A DNA stretch of 64,000 nt from Bacteroidales bacterium UBA4070 (GCA_002383485.1 DFYY01000005.1:11944-75943), one strand, 5' to 3'. Positions 27,125 through 36,065 are shown, counted from the first letter of the stretch. Made by a program: numbers and translations. Notes: generated by a model from the letters alone, not told the origin.

Positions 27125-27598
27125 TTAGTTTTGAACCAGCACTGTTGCTCCCGTCAGTTCAGTGATTTTTTCAACCAGGCTGGACCCTTCAGGTATGGAA
27201 GTGAGGGTTTCGGAATGAATAATGATCTTTGCCCCTGGAGAAAGGTATTTTCGCCACTCCCTGAAATATGAACTGTTATCCTCTATATTATCTGTCAGGA
27301 TTGTCAGTTCATCAAAAATCATGGATCCGGGTTTGGTAAGAAGGAAGAGATGAACCTCAGACCAGTTTTTCTGTTTTAGTTTTTCCAAAATAATTGAGAT
27401 GGGGTTCCCGGTATCCGGAAGAATAAAGATTTCATCGGTTGCATTTGTGTTACCAATGTTCCCGGCGGCGTCCTGCACAAGACGGTCAACGATGAAGATT
27501 CGGGATGACTGTTGCCCCATTGCACATGCAGTGGCTTCGGTGAGGAGTACAAGGATAGATACTCCCGCCACAAACAAGAGGTTGTTTAAGGTTTTCAT
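27125..27598 (-). CDS. Exported stand-alone DUF4347-like protein
   Basis: 157 residues with a signal peptide (about 1-27, TEATACAMGQ). The rest follows the DUF4347 plan: a start with RIFIVDRLVQD, a middle strand SEVHLFLLTKPGSMIF where the family usually has IHIVSHG, and an end GSSLVEKITELTGATVLVQN resembling LAxLTGADVAAS. The His-Gly of the usual motif is lost. DUF4347 is normally the N-terminal domain of giant adhesins; here it is a separate gene 2 bp before the adhesin, so it probably works with it after export. Function of the domain is unknown. Confidence 0.65.
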   Translation of the reverse strand: MKTLNNLLFVAGVSILVLLTEATACAMGQQSSRIFIVDRLVQDAAGNIGNTNATDEIFILPDTGNPISIILEKLKQKNWSEVHLFLLTKPGSMIFDELTILTDNIEDNSSYFREWRKYLSPGAKIIIHSETLTSIPEGSSLVEKITELTGATVLVQN

Positions 27599-27756
27599 AA
27601 AGAATTGTTTAAATTGATTCCCAGTTAAATACTCATAAGTCCTTAAGCGCTCTGTAACAGACAGTATAGGTTACAGTGACTTTTCGCTTTTCATTTCAAA
27701 CGGGGAACCGGCAGCATTTGTTGCATAAGTGCTGCAAAACATAATAAAGGACCTGA

Positions 27757-28890
27757 TTATCTGATAAGTGCGTCAGCGCACCATAACATGGGTGCCTGAC
27801 CATGGAAGTCGCCGACGTTGCGTTTACGGTTCATGTAATGGGCACGGTTACCACTTGTTCCGGTCCCTTCGCAGACTTCTGTCACATTGTCTTCATCATC
27901 AATATATCTAACCAGGGAGAGCCATGCTTTTCTGGCTGCAGCGCCATAGGTTTTCTCTTCGAGCCACCCGTTCTTTACGCCGGTTATCATTGCATAGGTG
28001 AACATTGCTGTTGAGGAGGTCTCTTTCCAGAACTCAGAGTCGTCAATTACCTGCCGCCACATTCCGTCTTCTGCCTGATGCTTAAGCAGGGTTGCCATCA
28101 TTTTGTGGTAACCTTCCATTATCCGGGGTCTGTCGGGGTGGTCAGCTTGCATGGCACGGAGGATCTCAGTCATACCGGCAGCCATCCAGCCGTTGCCGCG
28201 TCCCCAGGAGAAATGAGCAGTAGGGGAGTGATAGAAGAGGCCGTTCTCAAGCTGGATGGTGTCAAGGTAGAGAATCATCTCCCTGGCTGCACGGTCAATG
28301 TATTTCCTGTCGCCTGTAGCACGGTAAGCCTGCGACTGCACGGCAGTAATCATGAACATGTCATCGATCCAGATCCGTGTCTGCCAGGTATACCCACGGT
28401 CAGCGTATGCTATCTCCTCAGGACCGGCATTTTCCGGAAGGGTCCACTGGGTGTCAGCATAATAGAGCGTCAGGTCCAGGTAATCTTTTCCGCCGGTCTG
28501 AAGGTAAAGCTCAATGGGCACTGACCCGAATACGTTATTGTCAACGTGGTTGGGAGGCGGGAGTAGGTGCTGAAGCGAGTCAAAGAGAGGAGTGAATCGC
28601 TCCTCCAGTCTGGAAAGAAGATCTTTATTGGCTGTGGCGCCTGCAAACCAGATACTGCCGAGCCAGGTACAGGCCTCGGAGTATGTTATCTGGGTGGGCT
28701 CATCCATTGAACTTACATCACCACTGCTCTTGTGAGGAGTGGCCAGGTACTTTTCTGCAAGACGGAGGCCGGTCTCCTGCGGAGTGAATCCATCAGGCCA
28801 GTCAGTGAGGCTGAAATTTTCCTCCCTTCCGCAGGATAAAGCCAATATGCCAAGGGATAAGATGAATGTAATACTGAAAATGTTCTTCAT
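27757..28890 (-). CDS. GH105/GH88 family lipoprotein (unsaturated uronyl hydrolase)
   Basis: Cleaves unsaturated uronic acid from oligosaccharides left by polysaccharide lyases. 377 residues with lipobox LALSCG (Cys20), so anchored in the envelope. The (alpha/alpha)6 fold is shown by TWQTRIWIDDMFMIT, which contains the catalytic Asp of the YteR type, and HFSWGRGNGWMAAGM; the end MNRKRNVGDFHGQAPMLWC is also family-like. GH105 (rhamnogalacturonyl) is favoured over GH88. It starts 10 bp after the CarH-like regulator gene on the same strand, an unexpected partner; no lyase is nearby. Confidence 0.88.
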   Translation of the reverse strand: MKNIFSITFILSLGILALSCGREENFSLTDWPDGFTPQETGLRLAEKYLATPHKSSGDVSSMDEPTQITYSEACTWLGSIWFAGATANKDLLSRLEERFTPLFDSLQHLLPPPNHVDNNVFGSVPIELYLQTGGKDYLDLTLYYADTQWTLPENAGPEEIAYADRGYTWQTRIWIDDMFMITAVQSQAYRATGDRKYIDRAAREMILYLDTIQLENGLFYHSPTAHFSWGRGNGWMAAGMTEILRAMQADHPDRPRIMEGYHKMMATLLKHQAEDGMWRQVIDDSEFWKETSSTAMFTYAMITGVKNGWLEEKTYGAAARKAWLSLVRYIDDEDNVTEVCEGTGTSGNRAHYMNRKRNVGDFHGQAPMLWCADALIR

Positions 28891-28900
28891 TCCGGACTGT

Positions 28901-29773
28901 TTAGAGATGAATTTTCAGGTCAGCTATTGATGCCACGGCAAAGATATTGGCAAATTTTTTTCGGGCTGCCACCTCTGCCATGGCTCCGGAAACAAGTATC
29001 TTTTTGGTTGTGAAGGCGCTGCTGAGCCTGTTCAGGTAATCCTCCGGCCGTTCAAATGGGAGGCCGGTAAGTGAGCCTGTAACCATTATATCAGGGTTCC
29101 AGCGATCCGCCGCATCTTTCAGGGCGTTAAAGGGGGTTGTCTGTCCGAGATAGAGGGTCTCATGCCCGGCTTTCTTAATCACAAAACCAAAATAGAGAAG
29201 CCCCAGTTCATGCATCTCCATTTCCGGAAGGAAGAGAAGGACTCTTTTTCTGCCGGGATATTCTGACTGGGGGAGAGAATCAGTTGCTACTATAAGCCTC
29301 TTGCGGAATATGTTTGAGATGAAATGTTCCGAGCCTATGTCAAACGAACCTGTCTGCCACATCACACCTACCCTTCTCAGGAAAGGGAAGACGATGTTTT
29401 CAAAGGTATCTTCGAACCCCCTTGTAATTATTGATCTTACCAGGATCTCATTTATGGACTTTTCATTCAGTGCGGTCATGGCTACTACCATAGTGTCAAG
29501 CTGGGTACCGGCATCACCTGTATCCTTTGTAAGGAGTGCAACATGGGCCGCTATTTCCTCACCCGTCATTGTGGCAATTTTGGAAATTTTTACGTCGTGA
29601 CGGTACAGGATGGCAATATTGATAATCCGTACCAGTTCTTCATCATCATACCACCGGCGGTTCGTGTCAGTACGGTGCGGTTTGATTATACGGTACCTTC
29701 GTTCCCAGATACGGATGGTACCCGCTCTGATCCCCGTCAGTTTTTCCAGTTCGGCAATTGTGTAGCGGCTCAT
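28901..29773 (-). CDS. MerR-family regulator with B12-binding domain (CarH/LitR-like light sensor)
   Basis: 290 residues. The N-terminal MerR domain (1-75) reads YTIAELEKLTGIRAGTIRIWERRY. The middle four-helix domain carries W-x9-EH in WQTGSFDIGSEHF, the CarH motif that packs adenosylcobalamin. The C-terminal Rossmann B12 domain has E-x-H-x2-G in EMEMHELGLLYFG in place of DxHxxG, with the base-off His kept. Together these indicate a repressor released by light breaking the cobalt-carbon bond. Likely targets are nearby: a TTTGTACAT motif lies before its own gene and before the fasciclin gene upstream. No carotenoid or photolyase genes are in the window. Confidence 0.9.
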   Translation of the reverse strand: MSRYTIAELEKLTGIRAGTIRIWERRYRIIKPHRTDTNRRWYDDEELVRIINIAILYRHDVKISKIATMTGEEIAAHVALLTKDTGDAGTQLDTMVVAMTALNEKSINEILVRSIITRGFEDTFENIVFPFLRRVGVMWQTGSFDIGSEHFISNIFRKRLIVATDSLPQSEYPGRKRVLLFLPEMEMHELGLLYFGFVIKKAGHETLYLGQTTPFNALKDAADRWNPDIMVTGSLTGLPFERPEDYLNRLSSAFTTKKILVSGAMAEVAARKKFANIFAVASIADLKIHL

Positions 29774-29829
29774 TGTGCGGTCTCTTCAGGGTTAAATTTA
29801 AGTGTTTGTATTGATTTTGCCTAATTATT

Positions 29830-29838
29830 ATGTACAAA
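29830..29838 (-). promoter_or_regulatory. TTTGTACAT motif upstream of the carH-like gene
   Basis: Reading leftward, TTTGTACAT followed by AATAATTA lies 57 bp before the regulator start. The same motif with similar flanks occurs at 30503-30495 before the fasciclin gene. It may be the regulator's own operator; proposed from recurrence and position only. Confidence 0.45.
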
Positions 29839-29910
29839 GTTTCAAAAAGAAAGGCAGCGGTGCACTTTCCGCACATCGCTGCCAGTCAAATCAGGATATA
29901 TATTGATGCC

Positions 29911-30411
29911 TTACGGCAGAAGGACCCTGTCAATAACCTGGATAACGCCGTTTGATGCCTGAACATCGGTGGCGATGATCTTCGTGCTGCCGTTGATTGT
30001 GGGCACGGGGCTGAGAGTTACGCTTATGTCACCGTTAAGTGTCGGGACATTACCAGCATGGAGCTGAGTTGAGAGGACGTTTCCGCTTACAACGTGGTAG
30101 GTAAGAATTGGAACAAGCTGTGCGGCTGTCAGATCAGCGATACCCGAAATTCCAAGTGTTGCGAAGAGAGCTTCAAAAGCTTCATTCGTAGAAGCAAAAA
30201 CGGTAAAGTTACCGGTGCCGTTGAGTAGGTTAACCAGGTCAGCTTTAGCAAGAGCGTCAACCAGGAGTTAGAAGTTGCTGTTTGAGGAAGCATATTCTGC
30301 TATATTCATGTCTGCCACAGCCTTCATCTCTTCTTCTTCTTTTTCACAGCCTGTCAGAACAAAGATTCCCATCAGGGCAATCATTCAGTAAATAAGTGTC
30401 TGTTTTTTCAT
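29911..30411 (-). pseudogene. Fasciclin-domain lipoprotein gene broken by two stop codons
   Basis: The frame from ATG 30411 to the TAA at 29911 encodes a fasciclin protein (signal with lipobox VLTGC, then LLVDALAKADLVNLLNG, FTVFASTNEAF, TYHVVSGNVLS, GVIQVIDRVLLP). It is interrupted by TGA at codon 9 (30387-30385) and TAA at codon 48 (30270-30268), with no frameshift. Each stop is one substitution from a sense codon (Trp; Ser or Lys). A restart at Met10 would avoid the first but not the second. This looks like a very recent loss, a sequencing or assembly error, or, less likely, readthrough. Fasciclin proteins mediate adhesion; the gene sits just upstream of the CarH-like regulator. Confidence 0.85.
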
Positions 30412-30739
30412 GATGTTTAATTTTTACTGGTTATTGAATTTTGAACATAGAACATCATGAAAAAAAATAATGTTCAAATAAAAAAGGTAATTAAATGTAC
30501 AAATAATTACAAAAACATATATCAAGGATGGCACAAACAACTATAAATAACTTTATGATCAGTGTTTTAAATATCAAATGTTAAAAAATATTAAAAGTAT
30601 AAGTAAATACAAAATAAATTAAACAAAATTAATCTGTGACAACAATAACTACGTCCGAGATGAATACTTATAGCATTACGGGTGTTTTAACGGTTCAGCA
30701 TCAGTTGCCCGGCACACTGATACCGGATATGAAAAAAAA
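30412..30739. other. AT-rich 328-bp intergenic region with inverted repeat
   Basis: No gene seen; base composition is far more AT-rich than the genes around it. Contains TTTGTACAT (minus strand, 30503-30495), shared with the carH-like promoter, and an inverted repeat TTGAACAT (30441-30448) / ATGTTCAA (30470-30477) in the leader of the fasciclin gene. The latter could be a second operator or a leader stem. Confidence 0.5.
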
Positions 30740-31432
30740 CTATTTTAATCTTCTCAGTGGCACGAACCGTACCGGTTCAAGTCGTTGCTCGGTTATCTTC
30801 CCTTTTCTTTTTGTCAGGACGATGAGTTGCTGAACCGTAGCCGGGTCGCCCACCGGCATCACGAGGCGGCCCCCTTCCGCCAGTTGCTTCTTCAAAGGTT
30901 CAGGTATGTGGTCTGCCGCTGCGGTTACGATTATTATGTCAAACGGAGCCCGCTCGGGCCACCCCCTGTAGCCGTCGCCGTACCTGTTCATGATATTGCG
31001 GTATCCAAGCATCTTAAGCCGGGCTTCTGACTCCCTGGCAAGTTCAGGAACAATTTCTATAGTGTAAACCGTGTCCACTATTTCGGCAAGCACTGCCGCC
31101 TGGTATCCTGACCCTGTACCTATCTCCAGCGCTTTTTTGCCCTTTGCCGGCCGGGCCAACTCCGTCATATAGGCTACGATGAACGGCTGCGATATCGTCT
31201 GGCTGTAGCCGATGGGCAGCGGCCGGTCGCTGTAAGCCTCCGCGGCGTACATGGCCGGCACAAATAGGTGGCGCGGCACCTTTTTCATCGCCTGCAGAGT
31301 TGCCTGATGGCTTATCCCCCTGGCAGCTATCTGGCTATTCACCATCCGGTTACGGGCCTGTACATAACGGGTATCCTCCTGGCTCAGAGCCAGGAGGGTG
31401 AGAAGGGGCAATATCAGCAGACAATTCTTCAT
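30740..31432 (-). CDS. pcm: Protein-L-isoaspartate O-methyltransferase with export signal
   Basis: Repairs isoaspartyl damage in proteins using S-adenosylmethionine. Motifs are intact: VPRHLFVP, GYSQTISQPFIVAYM, the SAM-binding ALEIGTGSGYQAAVLAEI, VYTIEI and the C-terminal GRLVMPVG. Start at ATG 31432 gives MKNCLLILPLLTLLALSQ, a clear signal-peptide-like segment, unlike the cytosolic Pcm. The enzyme may therefore be periplasmic, where its SAM supply is a puzzle, or the segment may be a membrane anchor. About 230 residues. It is alone and divergent from the sirtuin gene. Confidence 0.88.
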   Translation of the reverse strand: MKNCLLILPLLTLLALSQEDTRYVQARNRMVNSQIAARGISHQATLQAMKKVPRHLFVPAMYAAEAYSDRPLPIGYSQTISQPFIVAYMTELARPAKGKKALEIGTGSGYQAAVLAEIVDTVYTIEIVPELARESEARLKMLGYRNIMNRYGDGYRGWPERAPFDIIIVTAAADHIPEPLKKQLAEGGRLVMPVGDPATVQQLIVLTKRKGKITEQRLEPVRFVPLRRLK

Positions 31433-31655
31433 CTGATACTGCAAAACAAGTTATAAAAAATTCATCACACAGACGCTGAACCTGCAGTCCGGGACTCAAC
31501 CGTTCAGAACTTCAATCAGCGCTTCTGAAAGGGTACCGGACAACTGTCTCCTTCATTGGCAGCTTCCCTGGCAGATTTTTGCACAGGCTTTAGCTATCAT
31601 TTTGTCTATGCTCTCCGGCATATTTTGATTATCCTCTTTTTTTTAAATTCATGTC

Positions 31656-32348
31656 ATGAAAAAACTGGTTATACTAACCGGCGCCGGGATGAGCGCCGAG
31701 AGCGGCATTAAAACATTCCGTGACAGCGGCGGGCTCTGGGAACAGTACAAGGTTGAGGACGTAGCTTCCATTGAGGCGTGGTATAGCAACCCCGACCTCG
31801 TGCAGAGGTTTTACAACGAACGCCGGCGGCAGCTTGAGAATGCCGTTCCCAACGCAGGCCATGCCGGGCTGGTAGAACTGGAGAAACTGTTTGATGTTCA
31901 TATAATTACTCAGAACGTTGATGACCTTCACGAGCGGGCCGGCAGCAAAAGTGTCTTGCATCTTCACGGCTTGCTTACCCAGGCCCGCAGCAGCAAAAAT
32001 CCTGATCAGATAATTGATATCGGCTATCGTGACATCCAGCCGGGTGAAAAGGCTCCTGACGGATCACCCCTGAGGCCGAACATAGTCTGGTTCGGGGAGG
32101 CTGTACCTGCCATGGAAAAAGCCGCTGACATTGCCTCACAGGCAGATCTCTTCGCCGTGCTAGGCACTTCGCTTAATGTCTATCCTGCAGCCGGACTGAT
32201 TCACTACGTCCCGGCCGGCATACCCGTTTTCCTCATTGACCCGAAGCCTGTTACTGTTTCTACAAGCCACAAGGTAGATTACATTGCGAAAGGGGCAGGG
32301 AAGGGTGTTGCCATTCTGGCTGAAAAGCTGAAATCATTGGCCGGCTGA
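31656..32348 (+). CDS. cobB: NAD-dependent protein deacylase (sirtuin, CobB/SIRT5-like)
   Basis: Removes acyl groups from lysine using NAD. Landmarks: LTGAGMSAESGIKTFR, TQNVDDLHERAG, catalytic His104 in LHLHG, and LGTSLNVYPAAG. Tyr53 and Arg56 in RFYNERRRQL match the CobB/SIRT5 pair that binds succinyl and malonyl groups, so desuccinylase activity is likely. Oddity: all zinc-binding cysteines are gone; the region reads TQARSSKNPD with no Cys, so the zinc ribbon is lost or restructured. 230 residues, near normal. No operon partner. Confidence 0.93.
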   Translation: MKKLVILTGAGMSAESGIKTFRDSGGLWEQYKVEDVASIEAWYSNPDLVQRFYNERRRQLENAVPNAGHAGLVELEKLFDVHIITQNVDDLHERAGSKSVLHLHGLLTQARSSKNPDQIIDIGYRDIQPGEKAPDGSPLRPNIVWFGEAVPAMEKAADIASQADLFAVLGTSLNVYPAAGLIHYVPAGIPVFLIDPKPVTVSTSHKVDYIAKGAGKGVAILAEKLKSLAG

Positions 32349-32471
32349 GCCTGGTGTCGCGCTCTCCATAACTTTTTTTAACTATCGGCAGTCACAATAA
32401 CCTATTGTGGTCCTTTCGTTTTTAAACCTTAATTTATAGTTTGGCGGATGCAAAAAATCAAACACCGCGAA

Positions 32472-34031
32472 ATGAAAAAATTATTCCTTCTCTTATTGTT
32501 GGTTATAATGACCGCAGGCCTTCAGGCCCAGCAGAACAAAGTTGTTGACCGCATCATTGAGCTGGGTCAGACAGACAACCGCACAATGCAGCATCTCGAT
32601 ATAGTGTCCAACCGTATCGGCGGCAGGCTTGTCGGTTCAGATGCTTATGAGAATGCAGTGGAGTGGTGCGCATCACAGTTCCGCAGCTGGGGCATGGAGG
32701 TGATTTTGGATGAGGCTGGCACAGTGCCGGTAGGGTTCAACCGCGGCCCATGGTTCGGAAGGATGCTTTCTGACAACGGCATGATACTTCATTTCGCAAC
32801 TCCTTCTTATACTTCAGGTACAAAAGGTGTCCAGCGCGGCCATGTCCTCATTGAGCCGAAGAGCAGAGATGAGTTTGAACGCATGAAGGGAGCGCTGAAG
32901 GGCGCATGGGTGCTCATCGGAGGGAAGAATGAAGGATGGCCGGTCGATTGGTCGCCGAAGGCTGACAGCACAAGGGCAGCCATAATCGCCTGGAACGACT
33001 CGATATCAAAGATCAACCATGAGATCATGATGGAGAACCGGATGAACAGGGAGAATCCCCCGAAGGAGCTTCAAAAGCTCAAAGAGGAGCCTGCTCTTTT
33101 CTACCGCGAGATGTGCGAGGCCGGAATCCTGGGCGTTATCCAGTCGTCGTCAGTCCCCATCAGGGCTCTCTATGACAGGAAGAATCTTGACAGGATGAGC
33201 TTCGACAACCTTCCGACAGTGTGCGACATCAAGCTCGATGAGCACCAGTATGCCATAATAGAGCAGATGGCAAAGGAAAGAAGATATTTCCAGCTTGAGT
33301 TTGATATCAGGAATCATTTCAAGCCCGGACCTGTAAAGTATTACAGCGTCATAGGTGTGATAAAAGGCAAGAAATACCCGAATGAATATGTAATGATGGG
33401 AGGACATCTGGATGCCTTTGATGTGGCAACCGGGGGTGTTGATGACGGATCGGGTCTCAGTCCCACAATGGAGGCAGCCCGTCTTATCATGGCTGCCGGC
33501 GGCAAGCCTGACCGTACAATCCTTGCATGCCTCTGGGCAGCCGAGGAGTTCGGACTGGTTGGCTCGAAACACTGGGTTGAAAACAACAAAGAGAAACTCC
33601 CAAAGATATCAAACTACTTCAATCGCGACGGAGGACCGACACCCTACACGGGTATAACCGTTCCTGAGGCGATGTATGATGATTTCGAAAAGATCTGCAA
33701 GCCGCTCAACAGCATCAATCCCGACTTCCCCTTTACTCTGAAGAAACGGACCGATCCTGCCCGTCCAAGGCCTGCAACCACCGGCGGGTCAGACCATGCC
33801 CATTTTGCAATTAACGGTGTTCCAACCCTTAATTTTGAAGGGCCGGACGTGAAGGGATACAACTTCAATTACGGGGAGATATGGCATACCGAACGCGATA
33901 CCTATGACAAGAGCATCGCTGAGTACCAGGAGCAGGTTTCAGTTGTCACGGCTGTGGTCGTTTACGGGCTGGCCAACCTTGACCATATCCTTTCAAGGGA
34001 CGGCCTGTACAGTGAGCCGAAGAAGGATTAA
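32472..34031 (+). CDS. Secreted M28 family zinc metallopeptidase
   Basis: Aminopeptidase or carboxypeptidase of the co-catalytic zinc type. Start at ATG 32472 gives the signal MKKLFLLLLLVIMTAGLQAQ; a start eight codons earlier is possible. Zinc and catalytic residues are in GGHLDAFD (His, Asp), VDDGSG, WAAEEFGLVGS (Glu-Glu) and TGGSDHAHF (His). About residues 60-270 hold a PA-like insert. 519 residues, fitting the M28 peptidase Q-type in Bacteroidota. The next gene, 54 bp on, is another secreted metalloprotease, so they may be co-expressed for protein digestion. Confidence 0.92.
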   Translation: MKKLFLLLLLVIMTAGLQAQQNKVVDRIIELGQTDNRTMQHLDIVSNRIGGRLVGSDAYENAVEWCASQFRSWGMEVILDEAGTVPVGFNRGPWFGRMLSDNGMILHFATPSYTSGTKGVQRGHVLIEPKSRDEFERMKGALKGAWVLIGGKNEGWPVDWSPKADSTRAAIIAWNDSISKINHEIMMENRMNRENPPKELQKLKEEPALFYREMCEAGILGVIQSSSVPIRALYDRKNLDRMSFDNLPTVCDIKLDEHQYAIIEQMAKERRYFQLEFDIRNHFKPGPVKYYSVIGVIKGKKYPNEYVMMGGHLDAFDVATGGVDDGSGLSPTMEAARLIMAAGGKPDRTILACLWAAEEFGLVGSKHWVENNKEKLPKISNYFNRDGGPTPYTGITVPEAMYDDFEKICKPLNSINPDFPFTLKKRTDPARPRPATTGGSDHAHFAINGVPTLNFEGPDVKGYNFNYGEIWHTERDTYDKSIAEYQEQVSVVTAVVVYGLANLDHILSRDGLYSEPKKD

Positions 34032-34085
34032 TTACAGGGGAATGGGGGATTATATTAAAAGGAAGAACAAAATTATCTGTCAGGG

Positions 34086-36029
34086 ATGAAAAAAACGGGG
34101 ATAACAATCAGCCTGCTTGCATTGCTGGCGGTGGTGCTTGTCGCCTTCGGGCAGTCAGGGAAAAAGGATCAGCTTCTCTATTCACCCATTGATCCGCAGG
34201 TGGTGCAGGATCAGGATAATATGACCTGGAACGATTACCGGCCGATACCGGGAAAGAACTGGGCAGACCCTGCGCTTAAGCCAGAGCGTGAATTTCGCAT
34301 GGCCCTGGTGGCAGTCGATTTCTCCGATCAGCCGTTTGTGATGACCCTTCCCCAAGGATCTGACCCATTCGGTAATCCGCAGATCGGCCCTGTCAGACGG
34401 GAGGAGATACCGCAGTTCTACGCTGATTTCTGGCTTAAGCCATCAGCTGTCAATCACGGTCAGACCATCAACGGCTACTGGATGGAGCAGTCGAGGGGAA
34501 AGTTCGGCATCACTCAGCTTGAAGCTTTCGGTCCTTACCGTATGCCACGGCCGCTCTGGGCCTACGGGCTTAATGAACATAAGCAGAATAACTCAACCCC
34601 TGACGGAAGCACTGCGAGGTATCGCATGGAGCGTGATATTGACTCGCTCTGGAGGGCTGACAGGGGGAACATCAAGGATAACTATGACGCCATCCTGAGA
34701 GTCTACGCGGGATATGACGAAACGGGAGTCTGGCAGGAGTTTGGTGAGATGATGTTCAACAGCAGGGAAGAGATACCTCCCGAGTGGGGTAATCCTAATC
34801 CCGCTATGCAGCGATGGGTTCCCACCCGGTATGTCGAGTGGACCTCATGGAAAGCCGGACAGATGATGTGGGGTCTCTCCTCCATCAGGCAGGGAGAGAA
34901 CTCCGGTACCATAACACATGAACTGGGTCACTTTGCCTTCCGCATAGGCGACAATAACAACAATCCCTATATCCAGCCTTACAGGCGCGTCGGATCAGGT
35001 ACGTGGGACATGATGGACAGAGGCTCCTTCAACGGCCCCGGCGGGCCGCACATGCGATGGGTTGTGCCTCCAATAGCCGGAGCCAGCATGCCGGCCGGCC
35101 TGATGATCCGCAACAGGCTGGTCAATGGATTCATCACTGAAAATGATCTGATCACGGTGAGCCGGGAAGGGCTTGGCTCCTCGGGCCCTGTTATTGCCCG
35201 CATCACGGCACGTGCGGTGGAGCCGTTGCCTGGCGAGTACGCCGGAATGGTGGTGCGCCTGGATGGTGCTGAACCTCATGACCGGACCCCAGCTACTGAT
35301 CCGGCGACGGACCCGCTCTCACCGGGAACCCCAAGATTCAATTATTATTCGCTCGAGGTGGTTCAGCGAATCGGTTATGACTCATTCTGCCCTGACAACG
35401 GGGTCCTGCTGGCACTCAATACCGACGAGGAGGGAAGGAATGGCGGTCCCAACCAGTTCAATTGTTTCAACTGGGTGATTGATGCCCACCCCGAGGACAT
35501 AAACATGGTTGATTATGTTAAGCCCAACGGTGAGAAAGTAATGAGAACAGTGGCCGATTACAGGCAGCTTAATGACGCGCTATTTCATGCAGGCCTCAAT
35601 TCGGGCAGTGAATTCGAGTATACAGATGTGCATAACCGGCTTCATTTTTATGTGCTGGACATCCATCGGAATGACCAGGAGATAACCTCATATACCGTGG
35701 GAGTCAGATCACTTGACTCCGAGATTACCAGGGTACCGGTCATAGTTACGGCGCCTAAGCCAGCTTTGAAAATAAGCGGTGAGGGAACTGTGGAGTTCAC
35801 CCTCTCAGGGGATGATATCTGCCGCCTCAGTGCGGAGGTTCAGGGAAAGGGATGGGAGGTGAAACTCTTTAACGAGCTTGCTGCACCTGCGGACGGCAAA
35901 AAAGTGACCTTACCGGTCTACCTTAAGGCATCTCCGGGCTGCAGTAAGAAGGCTACGGTCACACTTACAGCGGTTTCAGAGAGTGATCCGGATAAAATTT
36001 CTCAGGCTGTTGCAATGGTCAGGCTCTGA
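34086..36029 (+). CDS. Secreted M6-type metalloprotease domain protein
   Basis: 647 residues with an N-terminal signal (about 1-23, VLVAFGQ). The zinc motif HELGH is in SGTITHELGHFAFRIGD, with WDMMDRGSFNGPGG nearby, as in M6 (immune inhibitor A-like) proteases. The preceding region REFRMALVAVDFSDQPF is also M6-like. The C-terminal part (from about 470) is beta-rich and may be an Ig-like or PKD-like domain. No T9SS C-terminal domain was recognised, so it is probably periplasmic or released another way. The subfamily call is moderately sure. Confidence 0.8.
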   Translation: MKKTGITISLLALLAVVLVAFGQSGKKDQLLYSPIDPQVVQDQDNMTWNDYRPIPGKNWADPALKPEREFRMALVAVDFSDQPFVMTLPQGSDPFGNPQIGPVRREEIPQFYADFWLKPSAVNHGQTINGYWMEQSRGKFGITQLEAFGPYRMPRPLWAYGLNEHKQNNSTPDGSTARYRMERDIDSLWRADRGNIKDNYDAILRVYAGYDETGVWQEFGEMMFNSREEIPPEWGNPNPAMQRWVPTRYVEWTSWKAGQMMWGLSSIRQGENSGTITHELGHFAFRIGDNNNNPYIQPYRRVGSGTWDMMDRGSFNGPGGPHMRWVVPPIAGASMPAGLMIRNRLVNGFITENDLITVSREGLGSSGPVIARITARAVEPLPGEYAGMVVRLDGAEPHDRTPATDPATDPLSPGTPRFNYYSLEVVQRIGYDSFCPDNGVLLALNTDEEGRNGGPNQFNCFNWVIDAHPEDINMVDYVKPNGEKVMRTVADYRQLNDALFHAGLNSGSEFEYTDVHNRLHFYVLDIHRNDQEITSYTVGVRSLDSEITRVPVIVTAPKPALKISGEGTVEFTLSGDDICRLSAEVQGKGWEVKLFNELAAPADGKKVTLPVYLKASPGCSKKATVTLTAVSESDPDKISQAVAMVRL

Positions 36030-36065
36030 CGGGAAGATTTTCATTTCATAAGATTTAATCCGGCA

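Noticed and set aside
27711..27735. GCAGCA / TGCTGC inverted repeat after GH105 considered as a terminator
   Set aside because: Arms are short, the loop is 13 nt and no T-run follows on either strand in the needed direction.
30385..30387. In-frame TGA in the fasciclin gene as a selenocysteine codon
   Set aside because: It falls in a signal peptide where Trp is likely, there is no redox context, no SECIS-like stem was seen, and a second stop (TAA) follows.
31553..31621. 22-residue Cys-containing small open frame (MPESIDKMIAKACAKICQGS start) on the minus strand between pcm and cobB
   Set aside because: Too short and without recognisable family; a GAGGA lies upstream but that is not enough support.
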